DNA of 64,000 nucleotides, from positions 1,488,001 through 1,552,000 of the forward strand of contig NZ_JABUMX010000001.1 of the NCBI RefSeq assembly GCF_013327855.1, written 5' to 3'. The position numbers and the translations under genes were made by a program. The stretch is from Phyllobacterium pellucidum. GTDB lineage: Bacteria > Pseudomonadota > Alphaproteobacteria > Rhizobiales > Rhizobiaceae. Positions 18,194 through 25,747 of the stretch are shown in pieces. The notes below the pieces were generated by a model. It worked only from the letters and a program-made list of their open reading frames with translations, did not search any database and was not told the origin of the DNA. Every line of letters starts with the position of its first letter. The first letter of the stretch is position 1.

Positions 18194-19003
18194 CTATACG
18201 ACCTCGACACGCCTCGCTGCCGCTTCTTCGGCCATGAATGGCTCGATGGCGATGCGTTTCGTGTTTCGCACAGTCACGAAACTGTTGGGTGGCACCGGCA
18301 TCCAGTTGCCGGCCTCGCCGTCGAGCGGCTCGGAGACAACGCAGAGCCCGGCGCTTGGCGCAAGGCTTGCGGTATAAAGCGAAGGAGCGAAGCGGTCCGT
18401 GGCATAGCGCACGGCGTAAAGCTGCCGGCCGTCGGAAAAGGCTGCCGTCAGTCGAATGAAGGCAGGCACGCCCGCCCGCTCGGCTTCGGCAGTGATGGCA
18501 TTGACCGTGCCCGTCAGGGCCGTCGGGGCGTCATTGTCGAGACCGTGCTGCAGCATGAGCAGGAAGATCAGTTCCGAATCCGTGGAACCCAGCTTTTGCG
18601 CATAGAGGCCATCGTCGAGACGCGCCTCCAACCCGCGCCGAAGCTTATCGAAATGGCCGATCTGGCCATTGTGCATGAAGCTCCATCGACCCGACACGAA
18701 GGGATGGCAATTGGCGCGGCTCGTCGCCCCGCCGGTCGAGGCACGCACGTGGGCGAGGAAAAGGTGCGACCGGATCTGCCGCGACAGGCTTTTCAGGTTC
18801 TGGTCCGACCAGGCTGGAAGGATGTCGCGGTAGAGGCCTGGCTCGTCGCGTTCGCCATACCAGGCAACACCGAAACCGTCGCCATTGGTGCGGGTCTTGG
18901 CTTCGTGCGCATCATGGCTCTGTGCGATCAGGGAATGGCAGGGAGAAGCAATGACATCTTCAAGATAGAGCTGCGGTCCAAGATAGGCTGCCCAACGACA
19001 CAT
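18194..19003 (-). CDS. Class II glutamine amidotransferase (YafJ/EgtC-like)
   Basis: 269 aa. After removal of Met the N-terminal Cys2 (MCRWAAYLG) would be the Ntn-hydrolase nucleophile; NGDGFGVAWY, HVRASTGG and NCHPF...FMHNGQI are the glutaminase-site motifs. The stand-alone glutaminase family includes YafJ and EgtC of ergothioneine synthesis; egtB/egtD are not adjacent, so YafJ-like is the safer reading. The ATG has AGGTGATTC just upstream. Single-gene unit, divergent from dut. Confidence 0.82.
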   Translation of the reverse strand: MCRWAAYLGPQLYLEDVIASPCHSLIAQSHDAHEAKTRTNGDGFGVAWYGERDEPGLYRDILPAWSDQNLKSLSRQIRSHLFLAHVRASTGGATSRANCHPFVSGRWSFMHNGQIGHFDKLRRGLEARLDDGLYAQKLGSTDSELIFLLMLQHGLDNDAPTALTGTVNAITAEAERAGVPAFIRLTAAFSDGRQLYAVRYATDRFAPSLYTASLAPSAGLCVVSEPLDGEAGNWMPVPPNSFVTVRNTKRIAIEPFMAEEAAARRVEVV

Positions 19004-19166
19004 GAATCACCTGGTTAAGAGCAAGTCGGCTCACAATAGCCTGCAATTGCGCCATTGTGAATCGCCTCGATTGGAGTAGCTCGGTAGAAGGGGATTGTGT
19101 GCAAAGGATGGATGCTGCAAATCTTGTGAGTTGACGCGTGCCGCCCACTGGTGAAAAAGGTCTCTC

Positions 19167-19652
19167 ATGTCCCAAGAAAACGATTCCGTTCGCCCAAGAA
19201 ATCCTGCTCTCGGCCTGGTCAGGCTGCCGCACGGTCAGGATATAGACCTGCCCGCCTATGAAACGTCGGGATCTGCGGGAATGGATCTGCGCGCAGCGGT
19301 TCCGGCCGATCGTCCGCTCCTGCTCTTGCCGGGGCGGAGGGCCCTGGTGCCGACCGGGCTGATCTTCGAGGTACCGCAGGGCTTCGAGGCGCAGGTGCGC
19401 CCGCGATCGGGCCTTGCCCTCAAGCATGGAATTACCTGCCTCAACACCCCGGGGACGATTGATTCCGACTATCGTGGTGAGGTAAAAGTAATCCTGATCA
19501 ACCTCGGCGAAGACGACTTCTATGTGGAGCGCGGCATGCGCATTGCGCAGGTCGTCGTGGCGCCGGTGGTGCAGCTTGCGATCGAAGAGCGGCAACATGC
19601 CAGCGAGACGGCACGGGGTGCCGGCGGCTTCGGATCAACGGGAACATCATAA
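19167..19652 (+). CDS. dut: Deoxyuridine 5'-triphosphate nucleotidohydrolase
   Basis: 161 aa. Trimeric dUTPase; all five family motifs are visible: [30 protein letters not shown] and the C-terminal [10 protein letters not shown] arm. Hydrolyses dUTP to dUMP and pyrophosphate, limiting uracil in DNA and feeding thymidylate synthesis. In many Hyphomicrobiales dut directly follows coaBC; here the two are ~4.6 kb apart and on opposite strands. A further gene starts 36 bp downstream on the same strand. Confidence 0.96.
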   Translation: MSQENDSVRPRNPALGLVRLPHGQDIDLPAYETSGSAGMDLRAAVPADRPLLLLPGRRALVPTGLIFEVPQGFEAQVRPRSGLALKHGITCLNTPGTIDSDYRGEVKVILINLGEDDFYVERGMRIAQVVVAPVVQLAIEERQHASETARGAGGFGSTGTS

Positions 19653-19688
19653 CAGGACGAGACTCTCAGCGTCCAATTGGAGGCCGTT

Positions 19689-20507
19689 ATGGACAAGGGT
19701 TTGGTTTTCCGTCAGCTGCATGAAAGTCCCGAGACCTTCATCATGCCCAATCCATGGGATCCGGGAACCGCTAAATTCCTTGCCTCCATGGGATTCAAGG
19801 CGCTGGCGACCAGCAGCGCCGGGTTCGCCTTCTCGCGCGGCCTCCCCGATGGGGGGATCACCTTCGATGTGATGATGCAGCATTGCCGCGATCTCGTGGC
19901 GGCAACTGACCTGCCCATTTCCGGCGACCTTGAAAAAGGCAAGGGCGACAGTGCCGACAGCGCTGGAGAAACCATATTTGCGGCGGAGGCCGCTGGGCTC
20001 GCCGGTTGCTCGCTCGAAGATTTTTCCGGCGATCCGGCACAGCCGATCTACGAGTTTTCCCATGCGGTCGAACGTGTGGCCGCCGCCGCGGAAGCCGCGC
20101 GCGCCCTGAAGGGTGATTTCGTCTTCACCGCGCGGGCCGAAAACTTCCTGCACGGGCGCAACGATCTCGACGATACGATCAGGCGGCTACAGGCATTCGA
20201 AGCGGCCGGCGCCGACGTGCTCTTCGCGCCCGGCATTTCCGACCGTGAAAGCATAGAAACGATATGCAAATCCGTCTCGAAGCCGGTGAGCGTGCTTGCC
20301 CCGGCACCCTTGTCGGTCAGCGAACTCGCATCCATCGGCGTGCGGCGCATATCGCTCGGACCGCGCCTGACGACTGCCGCCTTCACCGCGATCCGGGATG
20401 CCGTGCGCGAAGTTCTCGACAAGGGCACATTCGGTTTCTCGCAAGCGGGGGTGCCATTTGGCGACCTGCAGGGGCTCTTCTCTCAAGGCATGGACAAGGA
20501 CAACTGA
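19689..20507 (+). CDS. Isocitrate lyase/PEP mutase-superfamily protein
   Basis: 272 aa. TIM-barrel protein of the ICL/PEP mutase family (MPNPWDPGTAKFLASMGF at the start, ISGDLEKGKG in the metal-binding region). The KKCGH active-site motif of isocitrate lyase is absent, so it is more like carboxyphosphonoenolpyruvate mutase or oxaloacetate hydrolase relatives; the reaction is unknown. The ATG at 19689 follows TTGGAGG by 5 nt; a TTG at 19677 lies inside that ribosome site. The stop codon directly abuts the next start, so this gene, the HAD gene and the racemase-family gene form an operon with dut. Confidence 0.75.
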   Translation: MDKGLVFRQLHESPETFIMPNPWDPGTAKFLASMGFKALATSSAGFAFSRGLPDGGITFDVMMQHCRDLVAATDLPISGDLEKGKGDSADSAGETIFAAEAAGLAGCSLEDFSGDPAQPIYEFSHAVERVAAAAEAARALKGDFVFTARAENFLHGRNDLDDTIRRLQAFEAAGADVLFAPGISDRESIETICKSVSKPVSVLAPAPLSVSELASIGVRRISLGPRLTTAAFTAIRDAVREVLDKGTFGFSQAGVPFGDLQGLFSQGMDKDN

Positions 20508-21164
20508 ATGACGCGCCCCGATCTGGTGATTTTCGACTGTGACGGGGTTCTGGTCGATACAGAAACGCTTGCAAACCGACACCTCGTTAAAATGCTTAAC
20601 GCTTGCGGCTATGGCATTACTTTCGAGGAAGCGCGCAAGAACCTGTGCGGCATGCCAATGCGCGCAGTCAAGGACAGGGTTGAAGCCGAAGGCCATCTTC
20701 TCGGCGATGATTTCGTCGATCGCTGGTACGGAGCCATGCCGATCATCTTCGAAGCGGGCGTCGAAGCCATCCCGCATATTGAGACCGTCATAACCGCCGT
20801 CAAGAAGGCCGATCTTTCCTACTGCGTCGCCTCATCCGCCAATGTCGAAAAGATGCACCTTACGCTTGGCAAGAGCGGGCTGATCGCGCATTTTGCAGAC
20901 GTCCTCTACAGCGCCTCCATGGTGGCGCGCGGCAAGCCTTTTCCCGATCTCTTCCTGCATGCTGCGAGCGAAATGGGTGTCGAACCCGGCCGTGCGGTCG
21001 TGATCGAGGACAGTGTCGCCGGGACCACCGCCGGCACGGCGGCGGGCATGCGGGTATTCTCCTATTGCGGCGACGAGCATGCCGACCATGAGGGGCTGGC
21101 AGCGGCTGGCGGCATTCTGTTTGACGATATGCGAAAATTGCCGGCGCTCCTGGGGATTGCCTGA
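20508..21164 (+). CDS. HAD-superfamily phosphatase (beta-phosphoglucomutase-like)
   Basis: 218 aa. Motif I FDCDGVLVDTE, motif II ASSANVEK, motif III Lys in GKPFPD, motif IV VIEDSVAGT. Cap and sequence resemble YieH/6-phosphogluconate phosphatase and beta-PGM relatives. Its ATG begins immediately after the upstream TGA, and its own TGA shares one base with the next ATG (TGATG), so translation is coupled on both sides. The biological phosphate ester is unknown. Confidence 0.8.
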   Translation: MTRPDLVIFDCDGVLVDTETLANRHLVKMLNACGYGITFEEARKNLCGMPMRAVKDRVEAEGHLLGDDFVDRWYGAMPIIFEAGVEAIPHIETVITAVKKADLSYCVASSANVEKMHLTLGKSGLIAHFADVLYSASMVARGKPFPDLFLHAASEMGVEPGRAVVIEDSVAGTTAGTAAGMRVFSYCGDEHADHEGLAAAGGILFDDMRKLPALLGIA

Positions 21165-22168
21165 TGGCGGACCTCCTCAAAGTCATCGACATGCACACCG
21201 GCGGCGAACCCTTGCGGATCGTGACGTCGGGCTATCCCGCCTTGCCGAAGAGCACCATCCTCGAAAAGCGCGCCCAGGTCCGCGACAGCTACGACAATTT
21301 GCGCAAGATCCTGATTTTCGAACCGCGCGGTCACTTCGACATGTATGGCGCCGTTCTCGTGGAACCAAACCTGCCGGGGGCGGACCTTGCGGTCCTGTTC
21401 ATGCACAATGAGGGCTATTCAACCATGTGCGGCCACGCGATCATCGCGCTCGGCCGCTATGCTGTCGATTACGGCCTGGTGCCCAAGGTCGAACCGGTGA
21501 CGACCGTCCATATCGAATGTCCCTGCGGTATGGTGGTTGCTTCCGTAGAAGTAAACGACGGCAAGTCCGGCGGGGTTTCCTTCGAAAGCGTTCCGGCCTT
21601 CCTTTTTGCCGCCGACCAGGAGGTGGACCTGCCAGCCTTCGGACCCGTAAAATTCGACGTCGCTTATGGCGGCGCGTTTTACGCGCTTGCCGATGCGACC
21701 CAGTTCGGCCTCGAATTCGGACGCGACCCGGCACGCAGGTTCATCGATGCGGCGACCGCCTTGACCGAAGCTGTCAAGGAAGCCGTCCCGCTCGATCATC
21801 CCGATCACAAGGACCTTGCTTTTCTTTATGGCTCGATCCTCACCGATGGCAACGATATGTGGAATGAGGCGCCGACGAAGAATGTCTGCATCTTTGCCGA
21901 TGCGCAGCTCGATCGCTCGCCCACGGGTTCGGGCGTGACGGCCCGGCTTGCCGCCATGCACGCCAAGGGTCAAGTCCGCGAGGGCAATGCACGCATCTTC
22001 GAAAGCATCGTCGGATCGCGCTTTGCCGGGTTTGTCGCCTCGCAGACAAAGGCGGGCAATTTTGATGCCATCACCGCTCGCGTCTCCGGCCACGCCTATT
22101 ACAGCGGCAAGGCCGAATTCCTTGTCGAGGCGGACGATCCGCTTGGGCAAGGATTCCTCGTTCTTTAA
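21164..22168 (+). CDS. Trans-3-hydroxy-L-proline dehydratase (proline racemase family)
   Basis: 334 aa. Proline racemase-family enzyme. The first active-site residue is Cys89 in TMCGHAIIALGR; at the second position, where racemases and 4-hydroxyproline epimerases have Cys (SPCGTG), this protein has Thr254 in DRSPTGSG. In the characterised family a Cys/Thr pair marks trans-3-hydroxy-L-proline dehydratase, which forms delta1-pyrroline-2-carboxylate. The EGYSTMCGH context also fits the dehydratase clade. The reductase that would convert the product to proline is not in the window. Last gene of the dut-linked run; followed by the ArsR operator region. Confidence 0.8.
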   Translation: MADLLKVIDMHTGGEPLRIVTSGYPALPKSTILEKRAQVRDSYDNLRKILIFEPRGHFDMYGAVLVEPNLPGADLAVLFMHNEGYSTMCGHAIIALGRYAVDYGLVPKVEPVTTVHIECPCGMVVASVEVNDGKSGGVSFESVPAFLFAADQEVDLPAFGPVKFDVAYGGAFYALADATQFGLEFGRDPARRFIDAATALTEAVKEAVPLDHPDHKDLAFLYGSILTDGNDMWNEAPTKNVCIFADAQLDRSPTGSGVTARLAAMHAKGQVREGNARIFESIVGSRFAGFVASQTKAGNFDAITARVSGHAYYSGKAEFLVEADDPLGQGFLVL

Positions 22169-22184
22169 CGAAGTATCAATATTA

Positions 22185-22239
22185 TTAAACCAACTGGTTG
22201 ACTATAATTTTCTCCACTGATATTAAACCGTATGGTTGA
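22185..22239 (+). promoter_or_regulatory. arsR promoter with paired palindromic operators
   Basis: Two copies of TTAAACC-NNNN-GGTTGA, each an interrupted palindrome (22185-22201 and 22223-22239), lie 38 bp apart. A promoter fits between them: -35 TTGACT (22198-22203), 17-bp spacer, -10 TATTAA (22221-22226). The first operator overlaps the -35 and the second overlaps the -10 and the ATG. The predicted transcription start is at or within a base or two of the ATG, and there is no ribosome site, which suggests a leaderless message. Autorepression by the ArsR protein is inferred. Confidence 0.65.
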
Positions 22240-22612
22240 ATTTCAGACACCCCATCTCGACGCTGTATTCCACGCTCTTTCCGATCCAACACGGCGGGCA
22301 ATGCTGCACCGGCTTTCAAATGGCGAACACACGGTCAGTGAACTCGCCACGCCATTCAACATGTCGCTGGCCGGAGCGTCGAAACATATCCGCGTGTTGG
22401 AATCGGCCGGGCTCGTGCGCCGCAATGTCCGGGGCCGCACCCATATATGCGAGCTTCAGGCGGCGCGGCTCGCCGAAGCGCAGGAATGGCTGCGGCATTA
22501 CGAGCGGTTCTGGACGACGCGCCTCGACGATCTCGAAAAGCTGCTTCGCGACGAAGATCGCACATCGGCGGGAGCAATTGGACCAACGCCGACCAAACCG
22601 GCAAAACCTTGA
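22232..22612 (+). CDS. ArsR-family winged-helix repressor
   Basis: 126 aa. The fold is typical of the small ArsR/SmtB type: ALSDPTRRAMLHRLSNGEHTVSELA, recognition helix region MSLAGASKHIRVLESAGLV and a beta-wing RRNVRGRTHICEL. No metal-binding ELCVCDL motif, so it probably is not a metal sensor. It belongs to the common pairing of ArsR with a downstream SRPBCC (AHSA1-like) gene, which follows after 17 bp. The start codon lies inside one of two operator copies. Confidence 0.85.
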   Translation: MVEFQTPHLDAVFHALSDPTRRAMLHRLSNGEHTVSELATPFNMSLAGASKHIRVLESAGLVRRNVRGRTHICELQAARLAEAQEWLRHYERFWTTRLDDLEKLLRDEDRTSAGAIGPTPTKPAKP

Positions 22613-22629
22613 AATCAAAGGAGAACGAA

Positions 22630-23172
22630 ATGGACCAGCATATTGGAAATGATCGTCTCGGCGTTGTCACCGCACCGCGAACGCTTCGCCTCGAACGCCT
22701 GCTACCCGGCCCGGTGGAGCGAGTTTGGGCCTATCTAACCGAATCCGACAAGCGCGCCAAATGGCTGGCGAGCGGCCCCATGGCCGACTTTGTCGGTGGG
22801 CCAGTCAAGCTGACCTTCCAACATTCGCATTTGTCGGACGAAAAGACGCCGGCAGAATTTCAGAAATATGAAGGCTCGGGCTTTGAGAGCAAGGTGCTGC
22901 GCTATGAGCCGCCGCATCTGCTTGTCATCACCTGGCCCGATGGTGGCCAGGATTCTGAAGTGACGTTCGAACTTTCGGCAAGTGGCAGCGATACGCTTTT
23001 GAAACTTACGCATACGCGCCTCGCCAGCACCGATTCGATGGTCAGCGTCGCAAGCGGATGGCACGCACATCTCGGTGTCCTGATCGACCACCTTGAGGGC
23101 AAAGCACCAGCCGGTTTCTGGAGCAATTACCAGCGCGTTCGCGACGAATACAGCCAGGTCATCAAAGATTAG
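22630..23172 (+). CDS. SRPBCC (AHSA1-like) protein paired with ArsR
   Basis: 180 aa. SRPBCC/START-fold protein, with LERLLPGPVERVWAYLTES at the N-terminus and a C-terminal GWHAHLGVLIDHLEGK. The ATG follows AAAGGAG by 6 nt. Such proteins bind small hydrophobic ligands and are often encoded with an ArsR repressor, but the ligand is unknown. An upstream in-frame extension back to 22447 would overlap arsR and is rejected. Confidence 0.82.
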   Translation: MDQHIGNDRLGVVTAPRTLRLERLLPGPVERVWAYLTESDKRAKWLASGPMADFVGGPVKLTFQHSHLSDEKTPAEFQKYEGSGFESKVLRYEPPHLLVITWPDGGQDSEVTFELSASGSDTLLKLTHTRLASTDSMVSVASGWHAHLGVLIDHLEGKAPAGFWSNYQRVRDEYSQVIKD

Positions 23173-23188
23173 TTGCGTTAGCTACGAC

Positions 23189-23776
23189 TTACCTGGCCGC
23201 AGGAGCCGGTGACAGGCCGGCTTCTGCTCCATTCACAAACTGGAACTTGCGCTCCAGAAGGATGACCGGCTCTTCGGTATAGGTCGTCTCCAGAACCTTC
23301 ACAAATCCATTCTTCGCCGCGAGCCGCTGAGAGGCAGTATTTTTCGGTGAAATGATGCAGACCGCGCGCTCCTGCTGGAAGAACGTGTCGCCCCACGCCA
23401 CGACGCGTGACAGCGCTTCGCTCGCATAGCCCTTGCCGTGTGCGTTGGGCGCGAGAACCCAGCCCATTTCCGGTGCGTCGCCGAAACCGGGGGTAATCTC
23501 GCGCCTGAAATCGGCATAGCCCATCTCACCGATGAATTCCCCGCTCGCCTTGTCTTCCATGGCCCAGAAGCCAAAACCGATCATGTTCCACAGCCCGCCA
23601 TAGCGCAGAAGCCGCGCCCAGGATTGCTCGCGGGTCGATGGCTTGCCCGTGATCTGTTCGTAGATCGCCGGATGCTGCCACATGGCATGCACTGCGTCGA
23701 AATCCTCGCTGCGGTGCGCGCGCAGGATGATACGATCGGTTTCGAGGATGGGAACGAGATTATTGGTCGGAGACAA
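23189..23776 (-). CDS. GNAT N-acetyltransferase (RimJ/RimL-like)
   Basis: 195 aa. GNAT fold of the RimJ/RimL subgroup: ETDRIILRAHRSEDFDAVHAMW at the start, acetyl-CoA loop around NAHGKGYASEA and the TASQRLAAKNGFVKV helix. A TTG at 23776 is preferred because AGGAG lies 5 nt upstream; a further TTG at 23791 overlaps the preceding stop. Last gene of the minus-strand run that starts at ubiE or coaBC. Substrate unknown. Confidence 0.75.
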   Translation of the reverse strand: MSPTNNLVPILETDRIILRAHRSEDFDAVHAMWQHPAIYEQITGKPSTREQSWARLLRYGGLWNMIGFGFWAMEDKASGEFIGEMGYADFRREITPGFGDAPEMGWVLAPNAHGKGYASEALSRVVAWGDTFFQQERAVCIISPKNTASQRLAAKNGFVKVLETTYTEEPVILLERKFQFVNGAEAGLSPAPAAR

Positions 23777-23787
23777 GCTAACTCCTG

Positions 23788-24300
23788 TCAAAGAATCTTA
23801 GTAAGTACGTCGTTGGCATACTGCTCATTATCGAGTTCGAAATTATAAATGCCAACCTTCCTGAACGACTTGCGTTCATAAAAAGCTTTTGCCCTGAGAT
23901 TTTCCTGGTTGACCGTTAGCCAGATTTCCTGATGCCCCGATGAAAGGCACGCTTCCGTCACTGCGTCCAGTAAGGCGCTGCCGATGCCACGGCCAACAAA
24001 ATGCTCCTGTACGTAGAGCGTTTCGACTTCCGGCATGGAGATTCCGCGGTTTGGGCATCGGGCATTCAATGCGAGCTTGGCGTAGCCGACGAGATGGCCC
24101 TTAACTTCACTGACGAGAAAAACCTTCGATTCATCCCCCAACTCGCTGGCCAGACGTTCTTCATTGAACTGACTGAAGACATAATGGGCGAAAACGTCTC
24201 GTATGCCGGCTGACGCGTAGGTGTGAAGCCAGACCTGAATTGACAGGGCGGCGAGATTCAACGCATCGGACCTCCCCGCCGGGCGGATAGTGGAGCTCAC
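23788..24300 (-). CDS. GNAT N-acetyltransferase
   Basis: 170 aa. GNAT motif A is clear: VETLYVQEHFVGRGIGSALL, followed by a LTVNQENLRAKAFYERKSF motif B. Starts with GTG overlapping the coaBC stop (GTGA), so it is translationally coupled to coaBC, and its stop lies 11 nt before the next GNAT start. The acceptor substrate cannot be told from sequence. Confidence 0.78.
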   Translation of the reverse strand: MSSTIRPAGRSDALNLAALSIQVWLHTYASAGIRDVFAHYVFSQFNEERLASELGDESKVFLVSEVKGHLVGYAKLALNARCPNRGISMPEVETLYVQEHFVGRGIGSALLDAVTEACLSSGHQEIWLTVNQENLRAKAFYERKSFRKVGIYNFELDNEQYANDVLTKIL

Positions 24301-25679
24301 ACTTCCACCGTTTGCAAGGCGGCTGCGATCCTTGCGGCCAGCCGTTCTGCGACTTCATCCTTGCTCATGTTGGGCCATTCTTCGACGCCCGTGCGGGTGA
24401 CAATGCGCACAGCATTGCGGTCGCCGCCCATGATGCCGGTTTCGTGGCTGACATCATTGGCGACGATCCAGTCCGCCCCCTTCTTGTCAAGTTTCACGCG
24501 CGCATTGTTGAGCAAATCCTGCGTTTCAGCGGCAAATCCGACGACGAGGCGCGGTCGCAACTTGCTATGACCAATGCCGGCCAGAATGTCGGGGTTCTCG
24601 ACCATCTGCAGCGCCGGCGCGGTTTCACCAGGCTTCTTTTTGATCTTTTCGCCAGCCTCGTTGGCCGTCCGCCAATCGGCAACTGCCGCAACCATGACCG
24701 CCGCATCGGCAGGCAAAAACTGCTCAACCGCATCGCGCATTTCGCGCGCCGATTCGACATGAACGACGCTAACGCTTTCCGGATCCGGAATGGCGACGGG
24801 ACCGGAGACCAGACGCACGGTGGCTCCAAGCCGCGCAAGCGCCGCGGCTATGGCGTGGCCCTGCTTGCCCGAAGACCGGTTGGCGATGTAGCGAACGGGA
24901 TCGATGGGCTCATGCGTCGGACCCGATGTCATGACAATCGTCTTGCCGGCGAGTGGCTTCGGCCTCCTGTCCAGCAGCGTCTCGATTGCCGTCACGATTT
25001 CCAGCGCTTCGGCCATGCGTCCGGCGCCGCTCTCGCCGCTTTCCGCCATTTCTCCTGTTCCGGGTCCGACAAAGTGGATGCCGTCTTTTGCGAGCGTTGC
25101 ACGGTTGCGCCTGGTTGCCGGATGGTCCCACATCTTCGGGTTCATCGCCGGCGCAATCAGCACGCGTTTGTCGGTCGCCATCAGCACAGCCGACGCCAGA
25201 TCATTTGCCAGACCATTGGCCATCTTCGCCATGAGATCCGCGGTTGCAGGCGCGACCACAATAAGGTCCGCCTCACGTGACAGGCGGATATGACCGACAT
25301 CGTGTTCGTCCTCGCGCGAAAAAAGCTCGGTGAAAACCTTGTCGGCGGCAAGCGCGCCGATAGCAAGCGGGGTGACAAATTCCTCCGCCGCCTTGGTAAG
25401 CACCGGCCGGACGCGTGCACCGCGTTCCCGAAGCCGACGGATCAGATCAAGGCATTTATAAGCGGCAATACCACCGCCGATAATGAGGAGGATTCGCCTT
25501 TCCGAAAGCGAACCACGCTGGATCGGCGTCTTCGCAGCCACTGGCGTGGGAGCGTACTCCACCAGATCGCCGAGGATAATCCGCGCCTCCTCTTCCATGG
25601 AACGGCCATGGGCTGCGGCGCGCACCCGCAATCTTTCCTTGATGGAATCATCCAGATTGCGAATGGTGATACTGGCCAT
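24297..25679 (-). CDS. coaBC: CoaBC with an N-terminal FitA-like ribbon-helix-helix domain
   Basis: 460 aa. Bifunctional enzyme of coenzyme A synthesis: condenses 4'-phosphopantothenate with cysteine (CoaB) and decarboxylates the product (CoaC). The flavin-binding CoaC half starts near residue 57 (RRILLIIGGGIAAYK) and shows VAPATADLMAKMANG and APAMNPKMW. The CoaB half shows TSGPTHEPID, the NRSSGKQG motif and the KIKKKPG lysines. Unusually, residues 1-40 read as an RHH antitoxin of the FitA type (MASITIRNLDD, then GRSMEEEARIIL), in frame and without a break. No PIN-domain toxin is nearby. The ATG at 25679 begins exactly at the RHH domain. Confidence 0.9.
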   Translation of the reverse strand: MASITIRNLDDSIKERLRVRAAAHGRSMEEEARIILGDLVEYAPTPVAAKTPIQRGSLSERRILLIIGGGIAAYKCLDLIRRLRERGARVRPVLTKAAEEFVTPLAIGALAADKVFTELFSREDEHDVGHIRLSREADLIVVAPATADLMAKMANGLANDLASAVLMATDKRVLIAPAMNPKMWDHPATRRNRATLAKDGIHFVGPGTGEMAESGESGAGRMAEALEIVTAIETLLDRRPKPLAGKTIVMTSGPTHEPIDPVRYIANRSSGKQGHAIAAALARLGATVRLVSGPVAIPDPESVSVVHVESAREMRDAVEQFLPADAAVMVAAVADWRTANEAGEKIKKKPGETAPALQMVENPDILAGIGHSKLRPRLVVGFAAETQDLLNNARVKLDKKGADWIVANDVSHETGIMGGDRNAVRIVTRTGVEEWPNMSKDEVAERLAARIAAALQTVEV

Positions 25680-25747
25680 TTGATTGCACTCAATGGATCG
25701 CAGGGATATAATATGCAACCATTGCTAGCACAAAACGTCGTAAAAGC

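Noticed and set aside
22447..22629. Earlier start for the SRPBCC gene overlapping arsR
   Set aside because: The ATG at 22630 has an AAAGGAG site and gives the family's normal N-terminus; the extension is arsR in another frame.
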